DNA from: Parachlorella kessleri
Lineage: Eukaryota > Chlorophyta > Trebouxiophyceae > Chlorellales > Chlorellaceae
Assembly: GCA_001598975.1 (NCBI GenBank)
Contig: BBXU01000578.1
Span: forward strand, 1-64,000
Length of the DNA: 64,000 nucleotides
Direction: 5' to 3'
Below, piece after piece: positions 24,613 to 37,600 of this stretch. Numbering within the stretch: the stretch's first letter is position 1; each line of letters begins with the position of its first letter. The position numbers and the translations under genes are program-made. The notes beneath the pieces were generated by a model. The model saw only the letters and a program-made list of their open reading frames with translations, made no database searches and was not told the origin of the DNA.

Positions 24613-27600
24613 TCACAAAGGATCACACACCTTGTAGCCTCTGCGCAGGAAGGCCATGGCAGAGCCCTCCGGCTCTGTGTCAAGCCCCATAGCTCGCATC
24701 AGCTCCTCCTTGAACCCTCCTAGTGTGTACCGCTGTCGGTCCTCTACACACACAGGGGAGATGCAGGTGCATGGACAGACAATAGCAGACCAGGCTTTCA
24801 CAACTGGAATGAGTGCCAAGCCAGCGCCAGGGTGGCCAGTTGACTAGGTCAAGGTGGAGCAAGAAAGCGAGAATTTTGGGGGAGTGGTCAGACACATAGC
24901 AGCAAGTCATGCCAAATCCTTTCCCCAAGAACTTCAGCTTGACTCCTGCCAGGTTGCAACAAGAGCTCCCTTTCCCCATGACCTTCAGCTTGACTCCTGC
25001 CAGATTGCAACAAGAACTCCGCATGCAGCACTACCATGTCAGCAACCACCATAACATGGATGAAGCACGGATGTCGATCAGGGCCAAGCATCAGCCAACA
25101 CACCAAGCATCAACCATGCTGGCTGCTACAGGCAATGCAAGCAGGAGTGATTAATGAGCCCTTCGCCAGTCCCAGAGGCATACCTGCCACGCATGCATAC
25201 ACCCCATTGTCCTGCCGCAGCATGGCCTGCCAGGGGCCAGGGTACTCGCGGAACAGCGCCCCACTATAGTTGATAATGAAAGGGGCCACCTGTCATAGGA
25301 TAACACAGGAAGCTGCTGGTGATAGGAAACACACTGCGCAATGTCTCCAAAAGAAAAGAAAAAAAAGCAAGTTTTAAGCGATGAAGATCAGAAGAGAGGT
25401 GGGAAGCATGAGACTCAGCAAAGCCCACAGGCTTAATTGCGATGCATTGGACCTGTTCAGCCCACGCAGCCTAAGTGTTGATATTATGATAGGAGCAAAT
25501 TTCACAAACATTTCAGCCTTATGCTCCCTTGCTTGGATCTTTGTAGGTACTCCCAGGCCAGCTCACAAGACTGAAAAACCCAGGCAGGTCCCCTCTAAAC
25601 CCAGCCAGCAAAGCCCCTAGCCCCTGCCGGAATGTCCAGTGCTTCCACACGCCTTGCAAACTCACCGCCACCGACTTGGAGTAGTCTCTCTGACGAATGT
25701 AGAAGACAGACTTGAACTGAGAAAGGAAGCGGTACTGTACCTCCTTGGGAGGAAACCCCAGCAAGCCTGCAAGGCATGTCGGCAGAAGTACATACGAGAG
25801 CAGCGAAGCTACCATTGTAGCATAGCAGTGCAGGCTCGACAAGCCCATAGCTTCACATCGTTTGAATGGCGCACATCTTGAACAACAAACCAACGCCTTT
25901 CTGTCGCATGTGTACCCTGTGAGTGTGATCGGGCGGGGTCAACAAACCTATAATGCACTCATCGACCCTCGTGCTCCTGCCTCACCCAACTCCTATAACG
26001 ATGCGCATGACGAGCTAGCTGTGCTCTTACCATGTCCCCATAGCCAACCCAACAACACCTTACCAAGGTCTGCCCTGAGTGTGTCCAGCTCCAGGTTCCA
26101 GGTCACCAGCGGCCGCTCCCCAACAGTCTCCTTACAATAAACTTCCATATCCTGTCACGAAGAAGGTGCACGCTGAGCAACCAGTCAGCAGCGGACATCT
26201 TTTGCAAGGGCTCACATGCTTTGAACCAGGCATGCTGTGTCCTGACTGTTGCCCGCACTAGCAACCTGCCGATCCACCCGCTTCCCAGCTCACCACGCAA
26301 CAAATGCACACTCGGGCCCGCAGATGTATATTACACCTGCGACCTCTCTTCAAGCAATTGCACATACCCATGCAACAAATCTAAGAAAAAAAAACTCTCC
26401 ATGAAGGCAAGCACGTGTGGGGTGGTCAGCCCACCTGCAGCTCCACCGCAGATGCATTCAGTGCAATAAAGATGTCCGCCCCCTTGGCCGCGGCTGCAGG
26501 GTCATCGCCCTCGTTGCTGCCGCCAAACAGCGCCCCCAGCGAGCCCAGCAGCGTCTTGCGCCCCTCTTGCAGATGGCCCATGCTGATTGCCTGGCAGAGC
26601 GCCAGGCTGCCCTTGAACCTGCAGTTGCTAGCGCGGCTCGTGTAAAACAAATGCGGCCAGGGGAGCCGCGTTTCACTTTCTCCAGCTTGAACGTTCCTCT
26701 GGGTATTACAACCGTGGCCAGGTAGACTGGCATGAAAGCAGACCCTGCAAGCCAATGAGCTTGACAGAAGCAGGGACAAAAGCCATGCTACCAGAACAAA
26801 CCCCAGTCGATGTGCCCCCGCAACTGTGCCACAAAGCTCTCCAGCCGCACATATGGCGGGACAATGTACGCCTGCGTGATACCCACATTTTGTAGGCCCG
26901 CCTGTACTCCACCTCATCTGGAACCAGGACATGCACACGTTTGCCCGATTTCTCATATATCTGCATGTCAGGCAGGCACATAATATAACCCGCCTTGAAA
27001 GAGCAACCAAGGGCTAAACCACCACCACCGGTAGGCGGGGGCTCACCCAAGCCAAGTATATCACCAACCGCAATACTGATCTTCCTGTCAGCCAAGCCGA
27101 AGGGCTACCTCCGAATTTGCTTGCCGCCTGGCCATGATGTATGCGACTACTTGCCCGCCCTGCCGTGCTCAAGCTTATTTTCAAGCAGGTCCACTGGGCT
27201 ACCATGTGAGCCGTGCTCCAAGGTGAAGGAGAATGCTGAAACAGCTCAGCATACGAGACGGTGACAGGGCACTCTGCCCTACATAGGCACGCACCCGCCG
27301 CCCAGCTGCCAGTGCCAGCTGGATGTTGGCGTCGATATACAAGTCTGAGGAGCCTTTGTAGCCTGCATTGCAGGTAACCCGCCAGGTAAGCCCTCTTGTA
27401 CGCCGCCAAATATACCACAAGTGTAGGCAGGCGGCCAGCACCACAGACCCGCCACGCGGAAAACAAGCCACACACACCGTCCACTTCGCTGACTGCTGGG
27501 AACTCCACCTCCATCCTGGTCACACCGTCCCCCACAGCTGCCACAACCGCCTCTACAGCGTCATTGACAAGCTCGCTGTACGAGTTGGGCCGGTAAGTCG

Positions 27601-27820
27601 AGCGACCGGCCCTCCTATCGACTGGGACCTCTCCTTGCGCTGTCACGCTAGTAGCGCTGGTGCGGTGTCTGCAGTGCTGGCGTAGCTTCTTGCGTTGCTG
27701 CTGCGGCCTCTGGGCGACAAAGGGGCGGGTAGGTAGGCTGAAGGCTAAGAGTGAGGCCTTAGCCTGCCCACTGTGCAGTTGCAGCCTCATGGCCAGCCTG
27801 TTTGCATTATCATTAAGCAT
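24613..27820 (-). CDS. DUF1995 (LPA3-like) plastid protein
   Basis: The start exon (27820-27478) has an Arg/Gln-rich leader, then [18 protein letters not shown] and MEVEFPAVS, the N-terminal signature of DUF1995. The next exon (27362-27295) joins in phase and reads [20 protein letters not shown]. Downstream blocks are [94 protein letters not shown] and [20 protein letters not shown], ending [10 protein letters not shown]. Plant LPA3, in this family, helps photosystem II assembly; function here is inferred from the family. One junction after the second exon is unresolved (phase mismatch), so an exon may be missing. An intron carries a 51-bp tandem duplication at 24919-25020. Confidence 0.75.
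24919..25020. repeat. Tandem duplication, two units of about 51 bp
   Basis: Both units contain TTCAGCTTGACTCCTGCCAG followed by RTTGCAACAAGARCTCC; the second differs at a few bases. It lies in an intron of the DUF1995 gene. Confidence 0.8.
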
Positions 27821-27867
27821 GGAGCCCCGACCGGGGAGAGCACCCTACCCATTTGTGACTGATTGAT

Positions 27868-29525
27868 ATGTCAGGCATGACAAACATCTCAGATAGAAAT
27901 CCTCCATCAATCGTCGACGAGGAATCATTGCCATCGATTGATGCGCCTGGCACCCCACAGTGGCACACCACCAATGATCCGATCATGTTAGGGTGCCTCT
28001 GGACGCACCTCGTGCCCCAGTCGTCCTTCAGGCTAGTTAGACACTGGAGAAACGTGGCAGCACCTATGGCGCACGTGACAAGCAGCGCTGGGACAACTAG
28101 CTGTCAAGAGGGGGATGCCACGCCAAGTGTGGCGGCAGCACCCCCCAAAGTTCGCAGCTTCCCTACCGAGCCTCGTGTGGGTGTGGGTGTTGTGATCCTA
28201 CGACAACTGACGCAGAGCAAAGCAGATGCTGAAGTGCTGCTCATACGCCGGGCCAAGGAACCCAGCAAGGGTAAGGAAATTGCTGGGTGAATGCCCCTGA
28301 TATACTGTTGACGTCTCTGGCTGCCAGCTCTTGCAAACCCCTCCGTTGCTTTGAGCAAACAGATTGTGGAGTACACACACCACCCAGCTTGCCACCTACT
28401 GGACCTTGAGGTATCTCCTTGCGAAGGGCATACCAGGTCAGCGGCCTGTTCAAGCCCCACCTTATCAACCTCTCCTACCCACAAACACCATATGCACGTC
28501 GCCACAGCACTTGATATCGTTTCTTCATGCTCCAGTTGTATAAGCAGTCTCCCTCTCTAGCACCACTGTTATGTCGTTGTTCTGCAAAGGTCACTCATCC
28601 GTTTCCCTGCACAGGGCAGTGGTGCTTCCCCGGGGGCTCACTGGAGCTGGGTGAGACGCTGGCAGAGTGTGCTGTCAGGGAGACCCAGGAAGAGACGGGC
28701 GTGGTGCTCCGGAACAGCGGGGTACCACCTGAGGAGGTATTCAGCGACGACCTCAGCTTCCCCACGCCCATTGCCGCTGCCGATGGCATCTATCATGATG
28801 CAGGTATGCGAGCACCAGCCTTGGTGGAGGCCTGTGTGTTGGGGCTTCCTTCTTGTGTACAGGACTTTCTGAGGCGGTGTACCACATAACAATGGTTGGT
28901 GCCCTGCTGTACTGGGATTGCTCAGCCCATGGGCGGAGCGACTCACCTTGCAGGTTCCCAGCTACCGTCAGTTTGTATGTTTTGGGTACTGGCTGGTGCA
29001 GATGGCAGGCTGGCGTACCACTACGCCCTCATAGACATAGCGGCAGTGCCGGAGGACCCCCAGCAGGAGCCGCAGCCAGCAGATGATGCCGATGCCGCCA
29101 AGTGGTTCCCGGTGACGCAGCTGCGGGGTATGAAGGGTGAGTGGGGTGCGCGTGACAGAGATAGCTAGCCTTCGGTGTGCAGCCCACGGTCGTTGCCATG
29201 GGTAACGCGGCAGGCTGCCCCAGGGTCTTTCAGCTCGGGCTTGTAGCATGGGTAGTGGGAAGGTGATGGCGAAACTGCGGAGGTGATGGCTTGCTCAACG
29301 AATTTGTTGCCTCCGGTGGCTGGGTTCTGTAGTCTGCCTGGAGGAGAAACCATGTGCAGTAAGGTAGGGTAGTAGATGTGTGGCAGGGGAGTGCCTGCTT
29401 TGCAATCAGCTCATTGCTGCGGGCTGGGGCTTAATACTCGCCACACTCTATGTTATGCAGCCCTCGTAATAAAGTGCGATCGAGTGGCTGAGGAGGCTGT
29501 CAGGCGTTTCACCATCCGGCATTGA
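27868..29525 (+). CDS. Nudix hydrolase
   Basis: Four exons join to 263 residues: 27868-28270, 28615-28803, 29002-29136 and 29461-29525. The second exon carries the Nudix box: GGSLELGETLAECAVRE then TQEETG, with the metal-binding Glu residues in place. Before it stands PRVGVGVVILR, the usual first strand of the fold; after it AYHYALIDIAAV and KWFPVTQL. The family hydrolyses a nucleoside diphosphate linked to another group; the substrate (for example ADP-ribose or NADH) cannot be told from the sequence. The first ~100 residues are not conserved and might be a leader or partly 5' UTR, as an internal Met could be the real start. Its ATG lies only 47 bases from the divergent DUF1995 ATG. Confidence 0.88.
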
Positions 29526-30691
29526 CGGCAAAGCACTGACTACACATGGTTGGTGCTGATGGTGATTAGTCACCATGATGGCTGGGTTTCATACCGTGGT
29601 AGCTGTTGACATGGGGTAAGCACGTATTGCGATGGCTTAATTTTACGTTGTGAGCTGAGAATGGCGTTAGCGAGTGCAACTTTGGTATGCCTGCCACAGG
29701 TTTGGTGTTGGTGGCATGCAGTGCAGGGCCGGAATCTTAGGTTCAGTGCAAGAGGCAATATGTTGTAGGCACTGTCGTCGCCCTGCTGGCCAAGCCATTT
29801 GACTGTGAAGGGGACTCGGGCTGTGATAACCCTAGCCTAGCCATGTATGCTGGCTGGACACCGTATGACTAAAGCAGCAAGCAGGCTGTCAGAGTCGTTG
29901 TACCTTGACTGCTGAACTAGATCTTCTGGGGCCACTGGAGCGCCTGATAAGGAGAGATGCCCATGCATGGCCATGCCTTGGTTGAGGCTGTATGCCTTGG
30001 CTTCACCAGGCAAGTTCAGCTGCATGGTACTAGCTTTTCAAGCATGCATTGCACGCACAAGTCGGCTTGCAGCACAATACGCCCAGCAGGCTAAAGCCAC
30101 AATGCATCAAGATAATTAGACAGAGGAAAAGCAGCAGGGAAGGATGTAATGACCAAGATGACCGCAGCAGTACTACCAGACTATTCCCTCTCACCATAAA
30201 ATGGCACTATCAAGAGTCCATTACGGGACGAAGACCAAAATATGATGAAATGAAAATCAACACGTCCAAGGGAGCGGGATTCCCAGCTAATGATATAAGG
30301 TAAATGCTGCTTTGTCATGGCAACCACACCACAAGTCCTTCTTTGAGCCATCAATGCAGCCAAAAAAAATAGCACTGCCAGCGCGCTGCCCAGCAGCATG
30401 CCCCTCACTGGTGCCATAGGCAGGGCCTTAATAGCATGTGCTAGGCCACTTGTACCCTGGAACCATCCCCCATACCCAGCAACAAGAGAAGCAACTACAG
30501 CAGATCTGTTTGAGCGATGTCAAATCGGTTAGCGTGACGTGCTGCCTTGGGTAGCCACATAATGTGGGTGGGTGCTGAAGCCCCCAACAGGGAAGGGAGT
30601 CAGGCAGGGCGGAGCCACCCCTACCTGTTAGGGTAGCCGATGCTGCTGGCCTACATCATGCTACTGCTGGCTGTTTTAGATGGGTGCTGCT
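29526..30691. other. Intergenic region with possible unassigned minus-strand exons
   Basis: At 30417 (-) an ATG opens MAPVRGMLLGSALAVLFFLA, a good signal peptide or membrane anchor. At about 30025 (-) a splice acceptor precedes LPGEAKAYSLNQGMAMHGHL and then a donor after VQQSR. I could not join these into a complete gene, so no CDS is called. They may belong to a small secreted or ER protein. Confidence 0.25.
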
Positions 30692-33600
30692 TCATGGCAT
30701 GCTGCCCACACTAGCGCCAATGAAGGCTGCGTGGCCCGAGGGGGAAGCGGGGACTGCACCACCCTGCAGCTGCCTGTTGGGGGTGGTTGCATGGAGCGTG
30801 TTGAGTGAGGCAGTTGCTCCACCCGCCTCCAAGTCCACTCCAACCCAGGAGGGGACTAAGGGTGCCGGAGGTGGGGTCTCCCGGGGTGCCGAGGAAGAGA
30901 CAACGCTGGCGTCAATTCCACCACTCTCGCTGCTGCTGCGGGCAGTATCCCCACGAGTGCTGTTCACGCTGTGGTCAGCAGTGAGGTAACTGTGCGGCTC
31001 GGTCGCCTGTAGTGCTCCAGCCTCGCCAGTCTCACTCTCTCGGAGGTGCTCTGACAGGAGCCTCACAGATGCCGACTCCCCTACCGGGGCCGCCCCTCCC
31101 GCCTCTCCCTTTGCTGGTGAGGACAGTCTGAGCTTGCTGAGCAGCCGCTCAAAGCCGCGGTGGTTGCCTTCTTGGCTTCCCTTTGCAGCCGGCCCGCCGC
31201 CTTCGGCCCCTACGCTGCCGCCTGCCACAGCAGCAGCTGGGCCTGCCCTGCTGGTAGGGACCAGGGTGGCAGTTCCTGGCATTGTACTGGCAGCGACAGC
31301 AGTGGTGGGCAGGAGGCTGCCTATGAGAATGGTCTTGCCGTCGGCTGTGGCAACGTCGTCTCTCAGGGTGGTCCAGCGGCGCTTGAAGTGGAAGAAGAAG
31401 GCGGGGACCACATACCTAAGGGAGGCACAGAAGGGCAGGCAGAAATATATGGGTAAGGGATCCCACAAGCTTTGGCATACCTGAGGACAAAGCTGGGCAC
31501 ACTTATGAACTTCGATTGGAGAACTTAGGAACTGTGAAGTCACAAGAGTCGGGGTATGCACACATGGCAGTCTGCCCGCAACATCCGGAGACAAGCAAGT
31601 CTCTCAAGATGTCTCTCCGGCAAGTCTCCCTCAGCCACAAGTGGTAACAAGGGTGCCTGCAGTGGGTGTGCAGCGCGGCGCCCTCACCATGCCACCACCA
31701 CATCCACGGAGTAGTGCTTGCGCGAGGCGATGATGAGGCACGAGGTGGCCGCCACATACATGCAGGCCAGCACCTGCGACAGGGTGCATGGCGCGGCGCG
31801 TCGGCAGCTATCCCAGCTTCCCTGGGGCAATGCAGAGCCTCAACATTAACCCTTTCCTTTTCTTCTGGGACTGGTGCCCAGCTTCACATTGGATGGAGTG
31901 TCTGCAGCTGGACGCAGGTCAGTGCTGGTGCTGTGACCGACATTTGAAGCCATGCACCAGGACGCCCTATCATAACCCTAAGGCTGGCCTGCCTGACCTG
32001 CGCACCCCAGCAGTCCTCGCAGCTTCGGCTCCTTGACCTTCACCATGCACCTCATCATGCCCCTGGTTTTAAACCCACAAGATGGCCTGCCTGCCGGAGT
32101 TACACGCAAGCAGCCCTCGCTGCCTCAGCTTGATCACCCCACCCACCAAGCCACCACCACCTCACCCACCTTCAGGGCCAAGTAGCGGCCCATGACAACA
32201 TACGTCCACATGAAGACCAGCAGGAATGTGGTGTGGGAGCTGAAGATGAGGTCCCCGCAGGAGTGGGAGGCCTGGCGAGACACGTTCACAATGATGTTCT
32301 GCCACCTGCAGAACCACTGGCTTGCAGGACCACTGGCATGCAGGTTTTCCATTGGCTGGCGTGGCATCTCTCTAGACAGGCTAGAACGACAGTGCGCAGA
32401 CCTCTCAACCAGTTCGTCAGCAGTGGTTTTGGGGACGCAGGCAAGGCAGCACCAACACAAGTCCTGGTGACCTAACCTGCCGTGTGCCATGCCTGTGTTT
32501 CCGATGCGCAGGTTGCTGCTGGGTTGCGTCTGCCACACAGAAGGGTGGGCAGCCTTCCATGCCTTACCAGTGGGCTGGCCAGGGCAGCGTGGAGGTCGGC
32601 TCGTCAGCGAGGCAGTGGTAGTTGGGCGCCGGGATCTGCAGCGAAGGGGGCAGGGGAAACACTTGGGCAAATCCTCGAATCCGCTGTCTGCTTCAAGCAG
32701 GACTCAAAGTTTTTCTGCTTGGCATCCGGTGCAACTACAGCAACCAGAAGCCCCCAGAAGAGCATACATTTCCCAGCTATTCCACCTGAACAACTCATGC
32801 GGGGCATACAACCAGGCACAGGTGCCAATAGCAGCAGGGTGGCCCCCCTCCCCGCCCCCCGACCTGCTCACCAGTAAAGTACAACTTGGTCCTATGCCTG
32901 TCTGCGACACGTGTGGGTCTGTCACAGTCTGATCACACCAGGAGTGAAATCTGGACCAGGCTGCAACCAGGCTGCCAGTAGTTCTCACCTGGGTAGCCAG
33001 GAAAGTGATGATGCGCAGCACCTGGCAGGTGATGAGAATGACTAACACCCGCTTCAGCACAACAACAGTGTGGAAGGATTTGCGGCGGGTGACAAAGGGG
33101 CTGACCAGCCACACGCCAAAGATACCAAAGCCTGCACATATCACCACAGTTACTAACCTCTGCTCATTAAACTCACCAAAGGCTCCAAAGTTCCAGCCAT
33201 AGCCAGTGTGGAGGCACGCCAAGGATAAGAAGCCAATCACATCGCTTCTATTTGTTAGACGCATTTGGGCCAGCCCACTCTGGCCATCAGCCAATCGGCT
33301 TGAAGTCATTTCAGCCACAGCATGCATGCACACCCACCCCCCCTACCTGTGTACACCAGGGCCTCGGTGAGACCTTGCATGCTCTCGCCCAACGCCGGGA
33401 AGATTTCAAACCCTATATCATGAAGGGGTTCCGGAAGGGGTTTGTGTAGATGGTAGGCAAGCGCCGTGAAGACTGCAAACAAGAATGAGCGGGTTACAGA
33501 GAGTAGGTAGGTGCAGCAAGGGCACATGGCATTTGCTGGGTAGGGTCACATCACAATACAATATATGATATAACGCTGTTGGTGTTGGCAGGAGGCTGGC

Positions 33601-34356
33601 CCACTCATGTGAAAGAAGGTACCCTCGAAACACATGTCGGGTCGATGAGAAGGGAGAGCTGAGGGCACCAGAGGAGGTGCCGAAGGACTTTACAGCACCT
33701 GGTGTGCTGCACTGTGCTCACCAGCATGTACATACTGCACGGCACGACACATGAAATGAATTATGCTGCTTCCCAAGAGGGTGAACACCCACAAGATGTG
33801 CTGCAAGCTGGGGGCCAGGCCTGTCGTTCCCTGTCTCAATTTATTCTGCCAAGGGCAGGGCTGGCCACAGGGCACTGGTTTGCAGCAGGCTTCCTCCTCG
33901 TTGTATCCCAAACAGTTCCTTGCCTGGAAGATGCCGCACAGGATTATGACCAACAGCCTTGATTTCAGCAAGGGCAGTTCCAGCCAAAACTCGGCTGCTA
34001 GTCGATGCCAGGCAACCCTGCACCCACGCTTGAAGCGAGCCCAGCGTCCTGCAAGGAGCATGGCTTGTGTTTGCCCAGCAAGTGTAAGCTCTCAAGCCTG
34101 AGCAAGAGCGCACCACTGCTGGCAGGTGCGCTCCCTTGTGCCCCTATGTTCCTGGTCCTCCTCTGGGACCCATCCAGGCAGGCAGCAGTTCTGCTCCTAG
34201 GGTATGCAACGTGATGTGCTCACCTGCAGGCAGGACGGTTATGCCGCTATCCTCTGCTGCAGTCCTGAAGGACAGCCGTGTCGGGTGCCCAACCTTGGGA
34301 CTCAACTTAGAAAGATTAAGAGCAGGTTCGTAGGGTTCTTTTGTGAACGGTGGCAT
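30692..34356 (-). CDS. Sphingomyelin-synthase-like / PAP2-type phosphotransferase
   Basis: Polytopic membrane enzyme of the family that moves a phospho-head group onto ceramide or a similar acceptor. Exons include 34356-34224, 34048-33924, 33800-33722, 33472-33357 and 33279-32989, then about four more to the stop at 30692. Family motifs: LRIITFLATQ followed by IPAPNYHCLADEP; HSCGDLIFSSHTTFLLVF; and RKHYSVDVVVAWYVVPAFFF, which together hold the expected His, His and Asp catalytic residues. Hydrophobic helices such as HILWVFTLLGSSIIHFM precede them. Unusually, about 230 residues of Ser/Gly/Thr/Pro-rich sequence follow the last helix. The intron after GIFQ uses a GC donor (CAG|GCAAGG). Whether the product is sphingomyelin, inositol-phosphoceramide or ethanolamine-phosphoceramide cannot be decided. 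Confidence 0.87.
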
Positions 34357-34660
34357 GATGGTGTCTGTGTAGGCTGGGTTTAGCGAAATCAACTATCAAG
34401 CAACCAGGTCATGACCTTGGAGGAGCAGAGAAACCATGGTTTGTTGTGGCGGAGATGCTCGTGTGGGTTTGGGCGCCTAGACGTTTGCCACGTTCAAACA
34501 GCCGGCCAACGTAATGCCTTGTGACGACACAGGTCTGGCGCGCCAAGCCAGGTGGCAGCTGAGATTCAAGGGAGTCATCCGTCCCAATCCTTCTGGTATC
34601 TGGAGAGTGTGCCTACGTCATATCTAAGTGATCAGTTCCTCCAATTGATCAAGCCTCATC
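34357..34660. promoter_or_regulatory. Divergent promoter region
   Basis: 304 bases between the start codons of the sphingomyelin-synthase-like gene (-) and the DNA 3'-phosphatase gene (+). No repeat or exon seen. Confidence 0.4.
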
Positions 34661-37600
34661 ATGGCACCCAAGCGCAAGGTCAAGAACGTGGAGGAGGAGG
34701 AACTCAGCGACTTTATTGATGACGAAGAAGAGGAGGAGGTACCCAAGAAGAAGAAGGCCGCAGCCAAAAAGGCGCCCGCAAAGAAGAAGGCCGCAGGTAC
34801 CACGGTGCTGATGAGAGCAAGTGATCAAGCAGGACATGTGTGCCTTTAAAGGCCTTGGAAGGGACAGACTGGGTGGCCACTAGGCCGGGGTGTCAATCGT
34901 GCTCTAGACGGCTGGCTAGCGCAGGCTTTACTGCATCCATTGCAGTGTGCCTAGGTTGCTGGCCAGTGTTCAGGCCAGAGAGTCCCACAAACCTCGCAGC
35001 AGCTGCAGGGGATGAGGAGGAGCCTAAGGCCAAGAAGCCCAAGGCCCCTAAGCCCAAGCCCGTCACAGAGACCACCCACACAGAGGACGGTTATGTACTT
35101 GAGCCGCCCTCGCTGATCTTCAAGTGAGCTTGTCTGGCTGAACCGCTTAAGGGCTTTGTGGCAAGGCTGCCAAGTGTGTGGCGGCTGCATTTGTGACTGC
35201 ACAGGCTTGCCTAGCGCCTTGCTGGCACCCTTGCCAGCTTGTGATCACTTAGAAGCGCCTGCAGTACACTGCACTAGCAAGCCGACTTCCCATCTGTGTG
35301 GTGGCATGAGATCTATGACTTGTGGAGTACTTTTGGTTGATTCTTGGACCAGGCCTTCATTTACAACAAAGCAGCGGGGCGTGAGCGCTTGCCCAACAGC
35401 GGTTCTCTCCCTCGAGTGCTCACTGTACCTCATCTCGCACCTTCCCCGCAGGCCGGACCCACAAGCCCAGGGAGGCAAGAAGATAGCTGCCTTTGACCTG
35501 GTAAGGAACCAACTGTCGCGCAGCCGCGCTGGCAAAGGTTGGTGGTGTGGGCAGTGAGTGTGCTGCTGGCGCCAGGCCAGGTGTCCTCTCCCCGTTGGGC
35601 ATTGCGCACTGCATGAGGCGTTGCTCGAACAGCGTGCCTGCGGAGTGCCGTTGAACACATGCCAAAAATAAGAAGGAGGCCCCAGTTGGCGGGCTAAACC
35701 CGCGCCTGCAGGACGGCACGTTGGTTGTGACCAAGAGCGGCGCCCAGTTCCCCACTGGCAAGGATGATTGGAAGTGGTTCAGCAAGCAGGTAGGTAGGCC
35801 AGCTGGCTGGGAGTCCACCCTTTTGTTTTATGTGTGGGCATTGCAAATCGCGGAGAACTGCGCTGGAAAGCGCTTTACCTGGAGCTGGATGGGTAGATTG
35901 GCTTGGAAGCCTGCTGACATTGTGCTATGGAACGTATCAAGAGGATGTGAAGTGGCCGCTGTGTTTTCTTACTGACCCATGTGTATACCTGATTAGCCCT
36001 GCAAGTGGGGGGATATGTCCATGCCCGCTGTCCTTGTCCGTCCAGTGGCTCCTCGGCATATAAGAGGCGCATATGCGCTGCTTGACGGTAGTATGACCAG
36101 TGTTGTTGCCTGTTGCAGGTGCCTTCCAAGCTGCACGAGTTTGCTGCCGAGGGCTACCAGTTAGTCATTGTGAGGTAAGCCTGCCACAGGTCTGCCAGGC
36201 TCGTTTGTCGCAGCGGCGCCCTGGATCACAGCATGGTCCTGCCAATCCCAGCTGATCTCTTGAGGTCAAACTAGAAGGTCACTTGTACCTAAAGCACACC
36301 ACGCCCCAGTGGTGGTCACTGTAATTTGAACCACAGCCAAGCCCCAGTGCTAGTCCTCCAAGTGTGCAATGCTTCTTTTACTAGTCTGCCCCTTCGTTTC
36401 CCTGGCGCAGCAACCAGGGAGGCGTCAAGGGTGCTCTGAACGGAGCAGCGTCCCAGAACGTGCGGGGGCGTGTGGACGGGCTGCTGGCAGAGGCACGCAA
36501 GCAAGGAGAGCTCCATGCACAGGTATAGTTATGTTGTGCCCCTGCCATGGTGGCGGCAGTGGCAGGCTAGGGGAGCTGCGCGGGTGGTGCGCTTGCTGTA
36601 TTTGTCGCAGAGTGTGACAGCCGGTCGACACACCCCAAAACGTGTGGGGGCTGTGTGTGTGTTTGTGTGGATGGGTGGGGGTGGGTGGGGGGGGTCCTGG
36701 CAGGCTCCTCTGTCGGCGCTGTATCTCCAAAATGACGGAGCCCTTGTGCGAGGGAATACATGGGAGTGGCTTGCAGGGCAAAGACCTGCACAGAGGGTGA
36801 GGTGCGCCTATTCTGCATTCCTGCTCCCTTTAGCCGTTGAGAGGGTGCAAGAATGAGGGCTCACCAGCTAGCAGACTGTCCACCATGTCATGATGGCTCA
36901 AGCGGAGCGCTCCCCACTCACCCTTCATAGCACCTCAGCACAGCATGTGTGACGCTATTGCAATACACATGTTGACGCCATGGGCTGCTTCACAGGAGCA
37001 GCCAGCCCCTAGGGCATGTTGGTATTACCCCTGATCTTTCTGCTCTGCTGTTTATGACTACCTGGGGGCTGCTGCAGGTCTTCATGGCCACCCAGTCAGA
37101 CAACTTCCGAAAGCCCAACACCGGCATGTGGGACTGGTTTGTGGAGAAGTGCAACGCGGGGGTGCAGCCTGGTGAGTTTGCGGGCCTGTGTGCATGGACT
37201 CCGGCACAGCTGTGTCCAAGGTTTTGAAGCACAAAGCACAGCTGGCGGACAAGGAAGGGGCAGGCAACTAGCAAAAGTGTCACAGCCCATTAGTCAATGT
37301 GGAGGGCAGTCCTGCCTAACAAGTCAGGATGGCTGGGATCTTCACAGCAGACATTCCTTTTGGGTTCCAGCTCCAGCAGTTATTATGCCTGTTGTCTGTA
37401 GATTCGGGCTGCTTAAAACGACAGCGTCAAATCCACTCCTCAAGGACCGTGCTGCCTGGCGTGTGGCTCTGTCTGACCTGTGGTGGGCCCCCCCTTGGCT
37501 CGCCCAACTAGCATGGTCACTGCCATTGCAGACAAGTCTGAGTGCTTCTACTGCGGTGACATGGCCGGGCGGGATGGGGACATAGACCGCACAGACAGGC

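Noticed and set aside
36640..36700. GT/GGGTGGG-rich run as a regulatory G-quadruplex
   Set aside because: It lies inside an intron of the 3'-phosphatase gene and looks like simple repeat sequence; no support for a function.
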